Below are positions 25,257-36,440 of a DNA stretch of 64,000 nt, in pieces (the first letter of the stretch is position 1; every line of letters begins with the position of its first letter). The stretch covers positions 2,356,501-2,420,500 of the forward strand of contig CM056556.1 in NCBI GenBank assembly GCA_029721515.1, in the 5' to 3' direction. Under the pieces are notes generated by a model. That model made no database searches. It had not been told where the DNA came from and worked only from the letters and a program-made list of their open reading frames with translations. Origin of the DNA: Synanceia verrucosa. Its lineage: Eukaryota; Chordata; Actinopteri; Perciformes; Synanceiidae. A program made the position numbers and the translations under genes.

Positions 25257-25402
25257 TCCAGAGAGATGTGTGTGTGTTAAGGTCCAGTGAGTTTGCAGCT
25301 GATAAACGAGGCTAGCTAAGCTGCTACAATGGCACAGTCCTGGCCCATGACGCCACACACACACACACACACACGCACACGCATGCACACACACACAGAG
25401 TT
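24266..25402. other. Non-coding stretch with CA/GT microsatellites
   Basis: Contains GA-rich sequence at 24530-24605 and simple repeats at about 25030-25050 (CA), 25216-25254 (GT) and 25355-25400 (CA). No gene is supported. Confidence 0.55.
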
Positions 25403-25685
25403 GTGTATTACTCAGGTTATGGGGACCGGACATTGGCTTACATTCATTTCCTAGACATTTACCGTGACCCTACCCATAAACAGTACTGGTGTAATCCTAA
25501 TCCTGGTTTAACCCAAAACCTAGCCTAACCAAAACCTAACTGTACATTCAATCTTCTCCAAGTCTTCAACCTAAAATGTGACAGTTGAAATTATGGGGAC
25601 ACACATTTTGTCCCCAGAACAAAGATGAGTCCCCATAACGTGAGTATGTAAACAGATTCATGTCCCCGTTAAGTCAGTAATACAC
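25403..25685. mobile_element. Short inverted-repeat element (MITE) between CA repeats
   Basis: The left end is GTGTATTACTCAGGTTATGG. The right end, read in reverse complement, is GTGTATTACTGACTTAACGG. Imperfect ~24-bp terminal inverted repeats therefore enclose about 280 bp containing CCTAACCAAAACCTAACTG and the phrase GTCCCCATAACGTGAG. CA repeats abut both sides. I recognise the GTCCCCATAA-type element as common in fish introns but cannot name it. Confidence 0.65.
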
Positions 25686-25950
25686 ACACACACACACACA
25701 TACACACACACACTAAAAACCTAACCAAGCCTACCGGATGAGATGACCTTCTCCCACCCATTATTTCAAACAGAACCAGAATTTTCATGACGGCGTTTTC
25801 ATGAGTGCACTTCTTTACCTGAGGTTCTGTCTGTGTTCAAAAGTGAAACTCTATATTCGTATTTATGGGATGGTAGGTAGATCAGCTGGTGATGGTCAGC
25901 CACGTCACATCAAGCAACATCACAGTAGAACTAATTCAATTCAGATGCTT
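25686..25950. other. CA repeat and non-coding sequence
   Basis: A CA run to about 25715, then unique sequence with no gene signal. Confidence 0.5.
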
Positions 25951-26036
25951 CGACTACATCTCCCAGAAGCCACAAGCAACCCGCTGCCGGAAAAACACTT
26001 TGACGGCAAAATATGTCAATGGCACTAAAAGAGGTA
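25951..26036 (-). mobile_element. TTAA MITE, short 5' end fragment
   Basis: Reverse complement of the left end of the TTAA element: ACTACATCTCCCAGAAGCC (25953-25971), CGCTGCCGGAAAAACACTTT, ATGTCAATGGCACT. The terminal TTAA is lost (AAAGAGGTAAA). Confidence 0.75.
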
Positions 26037-26574
26037 AAAAAAAAAAAAAAACACCTGCAGTCTATAAAAGTGATTAGCTTCCACTCTGCTACGTAGCAAA
26101 GATGGTGACCATTGAGGGTGAGAAGCGTCCGGTGTTGCTTGATCAACCTCCTGAGGACAACGTACGTGTACTTATACTGCGTTCCAGAAAACTCTGACCC
26201 AGAGATGTTCGACCTCCAAGCGCCAGAACGCTAAACGTGAAAGAAAAAACATCTTCGGCGTCTTCTAGTCACTGGAATGACCTGAACCACATCACAGAAA
26301 CCAGCCACTAAATACATCAATTTAAACACAGAACAGGTTTTACTGTGTGTTCTTTTAATTAAATACAGGCAGTTATACTTTACTTTGCCTGTTAAGTTGA
26401 TGGTTCACAATGTGAGCTTCCGTTGTTGATGGATTTCCCCCAAAACTCTGACTTTGAGTGGCGTTTCATTGGACTTTTAATGGACGGAGGTTGGAAAGTC
26501 GCCACCTCTGCACTCCAAAAAGTGCAAGTGAGACTTATTTAAACCTGCGTTTGCCCTACTGTGACATATCAAAA
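26037..26574. other. Non-coding stretch, nothing recognised
   Basis: Unique-looking sequence after a poly-A run at 26037-26050. No gene, RNA or element is supported. Confidence 0.5.
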
Positions 26575-27060
26575 TGACCTGAGCGTCTAATTGAGCTGTA
26601 ATTTGCTTCTAATTGAGTGCAGATCTACACGAGTCCAATTACATTCAATGCATGGTACTGCTGGGCTCCACCGACCACCGATTGAATTTGCTTGTTTTGT
26701 CCAATTATTGAAAAAAAAACACAAAAAACTCGAATCCACCCCCTGCAGAGAAGTCAATGGAATTTCTAACAAAGCTCTCAGAAAGCCATTTAATGGTTCA
26801 GCAGGCAGTAATGCAAAGCCAATACACGCTTTTCTACGGGAGCTACTCCACGCACACTGGTTGCACTATTTATGCTATTTATGTTAAAAAAAGGCATTTC
26901 TATAGCGCCTCCCAAAATGCGTACACTCCAATGTACCTGCAAAATAACATGTCTTGAACTAATCCAAGCCACATGTGCAGGTTCTGATTTTTATAAGAGC
27001 CAGTCGCCCTATGAAAGTCTCAGCGCTCTGCCAAAGGGTGACATTAAATTACTCTAACAG
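26575..27060. promoter_or_regulatory. Candidate conserved non-coding element, TAAT-rich
   Basis: Repeat-poor block with many homeodomain cores in 140 bp: GTCTAATTGAGC (~26586), CTTCTAATTGAGTGC (~26606), GTCCAATTACATTC (~26635) and GTCCAATTATTG (~26699), plus the octamer-like ATTTGC. Such density is typical of deeply conserved developmental enhancers. No coding exon is visible. Conservation itself was not tested. Confidence 0.35.
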
Positions 27061-27674
27061 CAAATCCAGATGGAGAGAGAGAGAGAGAGAGAGAGAAAGG
27101 CAAACAGACTGAAAAAATGAGAGATTAAACTGTACAGTAAAGACACCAAACTGCAGCCAAATATGAGTACGATACGAACAAAAACAAGCCGTCGTCGTCC
27201 TTGACCTCATGACCTTCTGTTTGCACACATCAGTTTTATTTTGCCCATCGTAATTAGGTTCTGCAACCACCGAATTGGCTTGTAACTTGATGACATTTCC
27301 CACCACAATTAACTTTTACCCACATTCGGCGGGTTGGCGGTTGTTAATTTTAAAGTCTCAAGCAGTTAATTGACAATAACTTTAACTCCAGGCAGTGAAT
27401 AATTATATCCCAGAGTGTCTTATTACATTTAAATCACATACTTACATGAATTATCGTGGAGCCCTATCCAGTGTTTAAAAAGGGAGATGGTGAAGCTGAA
27501 AAGATGGTCCATTTATTTATCACCCTATCAACAGAAACTATTTACATAAACAAATATGTTTACGTAAATAAAATTTGCTGTTTTTCCTCATTTCAGACTG
27601 TTGGTCAGCCAAAAAAAAGCTATTTGAAAACTTTACATTGGACTCTGGAAAACTGTGATTGGATATTTGAATAC

Positions 27675-27722
<48 letters not shown>

Positions 27723-28439
27723 ATTTCCAAGTGTTACAGACAAAACAATTAATCCATTATTAAAGTAATTCATTGGCAGATTGATTAATAATGAAAATAA
27801 AATCGTCGTCAAAACAGCAAACGTGTTTGTGATTCACAAAGTTGTTGGCGGAATAAAATAACTTTCCTCATCCACCCAAGAATAATAAATTAAATGCATT
27901 ACATAACAAATCACCAACTTTTGATAAAGTAAATGCACTGAAATTCAAATGAGTTTGTATCTAAAACGTGTAATTGAGAGGCAGGAAGGACGAAAAATGA
28001 CACACTGTGTGGATGGGTAGATTTAAAAAAAGCACAGGACATTCACTCTAGACAAAGCCAAACTACGAACTTCTGTTGAAAGATGTCCAAAACCTAATTA
28101 AGTAGTTTTGCTGCCTAAAACTAGTCTAGTGTCCTGTGAAAAGACTGAAGTGGAAAAACTTTCCATAAACTTTCGTACGAAATGTTTGAGAATAAATCAG
28201 AGGCAAAGAGCAGCTACGGTGTCAGTCAGCTAAACTCAGAGAAAAAGTTAATAATTCAATAAACGTATCTGTTGACAGGACAAAAAACACATAAATGAGG
28301 AAGGGATGGGACAGATAGAGTGGAAATGATGCCATCAGGCTGGAAAAACTCATCTGCTGGTCACTTTGACTCCAAACAGACCAAATAAAGGCCAGAAAGT
28401 AAAGAGCTTCCCTCCTCTTCCTCCATCTCCCTGTCATAT
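27061..28439. other. Non-coding stretch with GA and AT microsatellites
   Basis: A (GA)n run at about 27074-27098 and an (AT)n run at 27678-27718. A CCTAATTAAGTAGTTTTGCTGCCTAAA-type diffuse repeat copy lies at about 28090-28180. No gene is supported. Confidence 0.5.
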
Positions 28440-28800
28440 GTGCTCAACTCCTGTTTAATGTCCTGCAAATGAAGCGGATTTATTAATGTGTAATTAAGTA
28501 ATAATCATCGCTACATAATGCATGAGAGACTCGAGGGGCTGAGAGCTGGGAGGGAGATAGGAGGAGGCGAGGCTGCCTGAGCAGACAGAGAAGGAGCTAA
28601 AGACACACATTAAAAAGGGATTAATCCTCTGAAATAATATTTTGATAAGAGAGGAGCAGCGCTCTCCCTCCTTTACTCTCACCCCCGTCAGCTGGTTTCA
28701 TGGCCCGGCGTCGCACCATTAGTCCGTGTTCAATTAACAGACTGCAATTAGTCAAGTCCTCCCTCCCCCCGTTAACGAGGTCTAATCACTGGAAAGACTC
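28440..28800. promoter_or_regulatory. Candidate conserved non-coding element with GGATTAATCC
   Basis: Repeat-poor block carrying TGCAAATGAAG, GTGTAATTAAGTAATAATC, a perfect palindrome GGATTAATCC (28618-28627, two overlapping K50-homeodomain GGATTA cores), TTCAATTAACAG and CTGCAATTAGTC. The motif content resembles a developmental enhancer. No coding content is seen. Confidence 0.35.
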
Positions 28801-28939
28801 GCTCGGTCAAGGAAATCCATCAGAGGAGCAGAGACAAAACTAACACTGACGTTTGTCAGGATGGACTGGTGTTTAATGAATAAAACACTGCAGGATCTGG
28901 AAGATGAGGCTTCGCTGTCAGGACCTGTGACGTCACTAA

Positions 28940-29375
<436 letters not shown>

Positions 29376-29383
29376 GTCACAAA

Positions 29384-30590
29384 TTAGACCATTTTACTCC
29401 CCAGTTTATTTCCGGTTGCAGTGTGTGTGAAGGACAATCAGCTGACAGGAAGTAAACATGGACCCAAGCTGTTGCCGAGCAACGCAATCTCATCGCAGTG
29501 AGACAGATGGTAAATACAGGCCAAGTCAGTTGGCCAGTACGAGGAAAATAAAGGCTTTTTTAACAACACAAACATGTAAACATGTTCATCTAGTAGTAGT
29601 CCAAATTATGTATGGTAAAAGCATGATATGGGGCTGTTATTTTTTCTAAAATTATGCTGCATTTGCTTCTTTTCCCAGTTGAAAGCTGGTGGTGTAGCAC
29701 AGGTGTTGCTCCTTTCCTTCATCTCCCTGTTCAGGAAAACTCTGACCGAGTCCTAGTAAGTGACATTATCCAGAAAAACCGAATCCTCCCCAGATCACTC
29801 TGAATCTAAAGCAGGACATGGCAGGAAGTGGGACTTTCCTGTTATTGTTTTGGCACGGCTGGCTGGCCGGTAAGTCCGTAAGCCGGCCAGCCAGTCAGAG
29901 TTGGGTGAGCAGGTGAAAGACAGAAGAACATGAAAACACAGATAATCCCCCGGCGACGCTCACCTCGTCCTGGCCTCCATCGCTCCCTCACCTGCTCTGT
30001 GCTGCCCTCCCCCTCTTTACCTCCATCCTCCATCTCTATCCCTCCTCCACCCCAACACCAGGTCTTGCCAAGCTCTCAGTGGGGCAAGGTGTGGAGGGGA
30101 GATAGCAACACACACACACACACACACACTGCGCTTACGCTAGCTAGACTGTGAACGGCTCCAGCACACGTAGCGTCGCCTCACTCGGCTTCGCTTGACC
30201 GCCTGACTAAAGCTAAGCTCTCGTTATCCAGGCTGCTGAGACCAGGCGGCCTTAGCGACACAAGAGGCGTGTGCACATCCATGACGCATGCAAACATGAA
30301 TACAAGGACGTCGACACACACAAACACTGCAGGAGCAGCGGTGGACGGATTCTCTGATCTACTCACTGATAACAACAACATCAACTGGATGTTCATAGGA
30401 AAGAGAAAACAGCCTGATTAATGTGTCGACCAGCAGGAAAATAATCCACCTGGACTGATGAGCTATTTATCAAACACTCACTGGCTACAGGATCATATAC
30501 TAATTGTTCATCAGTTTAGGCTTTCATACAGGGTCGATCCACTCAACCAACTCTATGTTTATATTTGTTATATCCTAATTTGTCGCTTAA
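29384..30590. other. Non-coding stretch
   Basis: A short inverted repeat CTGGCTGGCCGG / CCGGCCAGCCAG lies at 29859-29894 and a CA run at about 30109-30130. No gene or RNA is supported. Confidence 0.5.
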
Positions 30591-31088
30591 TTAACTCTTT
30601 GAGTGCCATTGACGCATTTTGACGTCATTTAAAATCTGACGCTTCACTGCCATCAACGTAATAATATGTCAAAGTGTTTTTTCGGCAGCAAGTCGCCGAT
30701 CATGATCTCCCACAGCTTGTGAGTAATGTTGGGGCTTCTGGGAGATGTAGTCAGAGCATAAAGAGACAGTATACACCACAGAGATCAAAACAGGAAGTGG
30801 AGACGATCGAGATTAGAGAGCAAAACAAACAGAATCTGGAGAAAAAGTGGTGATTTTGGTGAAAGTGTCCTCTACTCTACCTCTGATAAAACAAGAATGG
30901 AACAAGGTAAAAACAGCCATTTTTTTCATGATGAAATAAAGAGTCTCTTCTTTCATTTGAGCTATTCAGTGTTTTCAGAGACATAGTACAAAATATTCTG
31001 TGGGTCTAGAAATATGACTCAAAATGGACAAAAACGCAGGAACAAGACACTTTCTGTTTTATAAAATGACTGACACTCAAAGAGTTAA
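30591..31088 (+). mobile_element. TTAA MITE, best-preserved full-length copy
   Basis: Bounded by TTAA at 30591-30594 and 31085-31088. The terminal repeats CTCTTTGAGTGCCA and TGACACTCAAAGAG are inverted, nearly perfect and 14 bp long. The element is ~498 bp including the target sites and has no coding capacity. It carries GGCTTCTGGGAGATGTAGT (30733-30751), the reverse complement of a ZNF143-like motif. Five further full or partial copies are in this window. The piggyBac-like assignment rests on the TTAA target and the terminal CTTTGAGTGCC. Confidence 0.9.
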
Positions 31089-32999
31089 AGAATGATTTCT
31101 CTTCCACACAGTTCATTCATTAAATGCTGGTACTGGATCAGTACTCTGTATCTGGTGATACCCAAAGCTCAGATATTTAGGTATCTGGACTGAAAAAGCC
31201 GGTCGGTGAATCCCTACGACTAAACAATCAATCTTTTCAAGGTGATAAATGAACGGCCTCCAGTTACTGTAGCAACGCATTTCTTTTTTTCTTCACAAAG
31301 AGAAATGAAAAATATTAATTCATCCTCAACCATCATCATATTTACTGCATTTCATCCTTATAATATTTATAAAAAGTGTTGAGATTGACGGGAAACACTG
31401 GAGACCCAAAGCCACGTTCCATATTTCTCATCAATCTGATAAAATTTATACTTTTAAATGTTTGATTATAGAAAATTAATGAATTCCATGACCAAAACAG
31501 TCATAAAGACAGCACTTGGTTAAAAGATAATGGGTTTATTTTGACAGATATTGCTCAGAAATCTAAGAATAAAAAACAACAGAGTCATAAATATAAAGTG
31601 TTAAGTAATACTGACACCAGAAAAGTGACACTGAACATGATATTCTGTCATCTTGTTACTGATATATGGGATTATAGTGAAAATAAATGATTCCTCTTTT
31701 TGTTGGGACCCCCTTAAGGGCCCCTGGGGGCCCCCAGACTAGATCTGCAATGATTATAATTTAATGAGTATGAAGTGTTTTTAAAGGAAATAAGTCAAAA
31801 TTCTCTGATTCTGGCTTCTGAAATGTGTCAGTAAACTAAATATCTTTGAGGTGACATTTAAGGATGTCACCACATTTTATCGACCAAACAACTAATCAAT
31901 GAATCGATTAGAAAAACGATCACTGGTTGCACCTCTGTCCTGTTATTTCTCTTAAAATGTTGCTCAGAAATTGCAGAGAGTTCACATTTTGGACGCTCTC
32001 TTCACATTTCCAAACGGTGTGTATCGTCTGAAAGCTCCAACATCACTTTCACACTCATCACAACCCTGTTAGCCTGTTCTGTCAGTGTCAGTGTTCAGCA
32101 CAGTAATAGATATCACAACCAACGCACTGTAAAACACACACTTCCTGTTCTGTGTGTGTGTGTGTGTGTGAAGCTCATCAGACTAAACAGCCAGTTTGAA
32201 GGGAAAGTCGACACGGCGGAGGAAACAGGGGAGGAGGGGTGGCAACCACATGGCTGTCCCGTCCCGTCGCCCATCTGGGTCCCATAAAGGAAACATGGAG
32301 GCCGAGGCCACCACCACCACGACATGCCCACTCACCCATGCACTGCAATGAATACTAGTTCAATTAATGATGATTTTTAACATTTTGATCCCATGAATCT
32401 TCACTTTCCTTGAACTTTAGGGACACAAATCTGCAAATTAGTGTTGAAAATGCAAGACAATAGTCACCTAATATCTGAGATTAAATACATCCTCTGTCAG
32501 AGTGTTGATGTGATGATTGTTTTTAATAAGTAGAGTCCATAAAAAAGGCATATAATGTTTGGAAATAATGATTAACCGAGTGAAATAGAACAAAGTTGAT
32601 GAGAAAGCTCAGCCCACTGAGTGTCATCTTTCAGCTCCTGGCAGCTAATTGAAAACAATTAACCCAAAAAAAATCACTATCACATCTCTAACTCATGTAA
32701 AGCACTTCATAGTGAAGCCACAGTGTTGCAGCCCTTCAGGGGAGTTAAATTAAATTAGCTAACAAGCAGCAGTTGCATGAAGATGTGAACATCTCTTGGA
32801 GCTGAAATAAAGCAGCTTCTCACCTTTAACGGATCTCGGTTTGGCCTGTTTCCTCCTGGACATCTCTGCTGCTTCAAACTCTTTTTTTATTCTTTAAATG
32901 TTTATTCTCAGCTTGTTTCACTTGTTCCGCTCCGTGTTTTCACAGAATCATGCAGCCTGAACCTCCACTCTTCTCCTCCTGCTTTTTGATTTCTGCTCC
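31089..32999. other. Non-coding stretch, one palindromic TAAT pair
   Basis: Mostly unique AT-rich sequence, with a (GT)n run at about 32153-32170. At 32646-32661 TAATTG-AAAA-CAATTA forms an inverted homeodomain pair within a repeat-poor part (32600-32830). No exon is supported. Confidence 0.45.
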
Positions 33000-34100
33000 T
33001 CCGCCTGTTGCAATGCGGCAGCTCCGGGTCTCCGGTCGCCGGTAGTCCAACGACAACAAACCGAGCGCGCACCGGACAGGAGCGTGCAGCCTTCTGGGGA
33101 GAGAGGCTCCGGTGCTCCTCCGGTGCTCCTGCTGGATGGAGGGCTACTTCCTCAACCTGTAGCGGAACAACTTCCAGGTGGTGTTTCCTCCTTTTTTTCT
33201 GGACGAGCTTTACGCACCGTTTCTCTTTTTGGCTCCACTAAATGTGCGCCTCTCACCTGGGCAGGTACGGTGCTGACGGGTCCAGGTGACTGCGAGGAAA
33301 TGTTAAAAGAGAATATACCAAAAAAAAAAACGTGTCTTCTTCTTATTAATGTTATTATTAGTAGTATTGTTCCTTCCGTCCCTTGCGCTCCTCGCAGCCT
33401 CTTTTTGCTTTAGTTTATTAGTTTTTTTTTCCTCCAGGAAAGAGACACGGAACCCGGCCAGCCTCGGTGTTCCGTCCCGCTATCCTACACTAAGAAGCAG
33501 CAGCAGTGGTGGAGGAGGTGGTGGAGGTGGTGGTCTGGTGGCATGGACATTGCGCTCTTCCCCAGCATCTCCACCCCCGAGGGGAACAGCCTAGTGCTTT
33601 TCCAAGCCCGTCTTTCTGTTTTCGTGTTAATATTTCGCGCTGTGTTGGTAGCAGCCTAGTGTTTCTGCCAGTCTAACCCTTCGCTAGCCTCTGTCTCCCT
33701 GCTTTTTCTTTGTCCTGACTCTGGCTACCAGTCTCCCTCCTCCTCCTCTGCCTGCCTCTGCTGGCGGGGCTGCGGCGCAGACACACATAATAAAGCCAAG
33801 GCAGGCAGTGCTTGGCTGGAAATGTAGCCGCGTCCCAGCAGGGGGATGTGAGAGAAGGGTCCCGGCGGGGGAGCGCTCTGATCCCGCAGGGAGCAGCTCG
33901 GCACAGCCCGGGTTGGCTGAGGCAGAGAGGCAGGAGAGAGAGGCAGGCTGGGGCTGGAGGAGAGAGAGAGAGAGAGAGAGAGGGAGGGAGACACTGAGAG
34001 AGGGAGAGAGAGAGAGAGAGGGGAGGCACGGGGAGAGCGAGGCAACAGCGCCCAGATGTGGCCGAGCGGCGCGTCTGCAGCAGGGATGGAGAGGATGGAG
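33000..34100. promoter_or_regulatory. CpG-rich block, candidate promoter/first exon region
   Basis: GC- and CpG-rich relative to its surroundings, for example GGTCGCCGGTAG, GAGCGCGCACCGG and GGCCGAGCGGCGCGTC. Simple GA runs lie at about 33958-34020, and two plus-strand donor-like sites occur (CCAGGTGGTG ~33175, GCAGGTACGG ~33262). A 38-codon frame starts at 33543 (MDIALFPSIS...) and ends at 33659. I cannot tell whether a protein-coding or non-coding transcript starts here, nor its strand. The block touches the purine-rich minisatellite that follows. Confidence 0.4.
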
Positions 34101-34119
34101 AGGAGAGGGCTGGAGGGAA

Positions 34120-36185
34120 AACATGGAGCTGGAGCACCAGGAGGAGGAGGATCACACAAGACTGAAAAAACATGGAGCACCAGGAGGAGGAAGAGGAGGA
34201 CACAAGACTGAAAAAAACATGGAGCACCAGGAGGAGGAGGACACAAGACTGAAAAAACATGGAGCACCAGGAGGAGGAGGACACAAGACTGAAAAAACAT
34301 GGAGCACCAGGAGGAGGAAGAGGAGGACACAAGACTGAAAAAACATGGAGCACCAGGAGGAGGAAGAGGAGGAGGACACAAGACTGAAAAAAACATGGAG
34401 CACCAGGAGGAGGAGGACACAAGACTGAAAAAACATGGAGCACCAGGAGGAGGAGGACACAAGACTGAAAAAACATGGAGCACCAGGAGGAGGAAGAGGA
34501 GGACACAAGACTGAAAAAACATGGAGCACCAGGAGGAGGAGGAGGAGGACACAAGACTGAAAAAACATGGAGCACCAGGAGGAGGAGGAGGACACAAGAC
34601 TGAAAAAACATGGAGCACCAGGAGGAGGAGGAGAACACAAGACTGAAAAAACATGGAGCACCAGGAGGAGGAAGAGGAGGACACAAGACTGAAAAAACAT
34701 GGAGCACCAGGAGGAGGAGGAGGACACAAGACTGAAAAAACATGGAGCACCAGGAGGAGGAAGAGGAGGACACAAGACTGAAAAAAAAATGGAGCACCAG
34801 GAGGAGGAGGAAGAGGAGGACACAAGACTGAAAAAACATGGAGCACCAGGAGGAGGAAGAGGAGGACACAAGACTGAAAAAACATGAAGCACCAGGAGGA
34901 GAAGGAGGACACAAGACTGAAAAAACATGGAGCACCAGGAGGAGGAGGAGGACACAAGACTGAAAAAACATGGAGCACCAGGAGGAGGAGGAGGACACAA
35001 GACTGAAAAAACATGGAGCACCAAGAGGAGGATGAAGAGGAGGACACAAGACTGAAAAAACATGGAGCACCAGGAGGAGGAGGAGAACACAAGATTGAAA
35101 AAACATGGAGCACCAGGAGGAGGAGGAGGAGGACACAAGACTGAAAAAACATGGAGCACCAGGAGGAGGAGGAGGACACAAGACTGAAAAAACATGGAGC
35201 ACCAGGAGGAGGAGGAGAACACAAGACTGAAAAAACATGGAGCACCAGGAGGAGGAAGAGGAGGACACAAGACTGAAAAAACATGGAGCACCAGGAGGAG
35301 GAGGAGGACACAAGACTGAAAAAACATGGAGCACCAGGAGGAGGAAGAGGAGGACACAAGACTGAAAAAAACATGGAGCACCAGGAGGAGGAGGAGGAGG
35401 ACACAAGACTGAAAAAACATGGAGCACCAGGAGGAGGAGGAGAACATAAGACTGAAAAAACATGGAGCACCAGGAGGAGGAGGAAGAGGAGGACACAAGA
35501 CTGAAAAAACATGGAGCACCAGGAGGAGGAGGAGGAAGAGGAGGACACAAGACTGAAAAAACATGGAGCACCAGGAGGAGGAGGAGAACACAAGACTGAA
35601 AAAACATGGAGCACCAGGAGGAGGATGAAGAGGAGGACACAAGACTGAAAAAACATGGAGCACCAGGAGGAGGAGGAGGACACAAGACTGAAAAAACATG
35701 GAGCACCAGGAGGAGGATGAAGAGGAGGACACAAGACTGAAAAAACATGGAGCACCAGGAGGAGGAGGAGGACACAAGACTGAAAAAACATGGAGCACCA
35801 GGAGGAGGAGGAGGAGGAGGACACAAGACTGAAAAAACATGGAGCACCAGGAGGAAGAGGAGGACACAAGACTGAAAAAACATGGAGCACCAGGAGGAGG
35901 AGGAGGACACAAGACTGAAAAAACATGGAGCACCAGGAGGAGGAGGAGGACACAAGACTGAAAAAACATGGAGCACCAGGAGGAGGAGGAGGACACAAGA
36001 CTGAAAAAACATGGAGCACCAGGAGGAGGAGGAGAACACAAGACTGAAAAAACATGGAGCACCAGGAGGAGGAGGACACAAGACTGAAAAAACATGGAGC
36101 ACCAGGAGGAGGAGGACACAAGACTGAAAAAACATGGAGCACCAGGAGGAGGAAGAGGAGGACACAAGACTGAAAAAACATGGAG
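34120..36185. repeat. Purine-rich minisatellite, ~40-55-bp unit, about 45 copies
   Basis: Unit: ACATGGAGCACCAG, then a (GGA)n-type run with occasional AGA or TGA, then ACACAAGACTGAAAAA. Unit length varies mainly through the number of GGA triplets (a microsatellite inside a minisatellite). Typical units are 43 bp. The plus strand is strongly purine-biased. All three minus-strand frames remain open for 720-830 codons of Ser/Leu/Pro/Cys-rich sequence, which follows from the absence of stops in the unit and is not evidence of a protein. Confidence 0.97.
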
Positions 36186-36190
36186 CACCT

Positions 36191-36440
36191 CCTGCTCAGT
36201 GCTGCACATCCTCAGCTTCATATTTTGGGAATTTCTAAATATTTCTGTACAGTTTTTGTCTCTGTTTAACTGCACTGTTGTTTTTTTTTGTTTTGTTTTA
36301 TCACATAATCTGAGTTTTTGCATTCATATTTATTCTTAGTCTTGGTTCTTATCTCTTCACTGTTTATATCTTTATATGTCATGCACCATGATACCAAGCT
36401 AAATTCCTTGTTTGTGCAATAAACTTGACTCTGAATCTCT
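36191..36440 (+). mobile_element. LINE-type 3' tail
   Basis: T-rich sequence with TGCACTGTTG and a final AATTCCTTGTTTGTGCAATAAACTTGACTCTGAA. This has the form of the 3' end of fish CR1/L2-like retroposons (AATTTCCTTG...GCAATAAA...CTGATTCTGA). There is no reverse-transcriptase coding part. Confidence 0.5.

Noticed and set aside
29859..29894. A hairpin (CTGGCTGGCCGG / CCGGCCAGCCAG) as an RNA gene or microRNA
   Set aside because: The arms are too short and GC-simple, with no longer stem of precursor length around them.
33673..36323. Three 720-830-residue Ser/Leu/Pro-rich proteins on the minus strand
   Set aside because: All three minus frames are open across the purine-rich minisatellite at once, with frame shuffling by unit-length differences. 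No real protein behaves like this.
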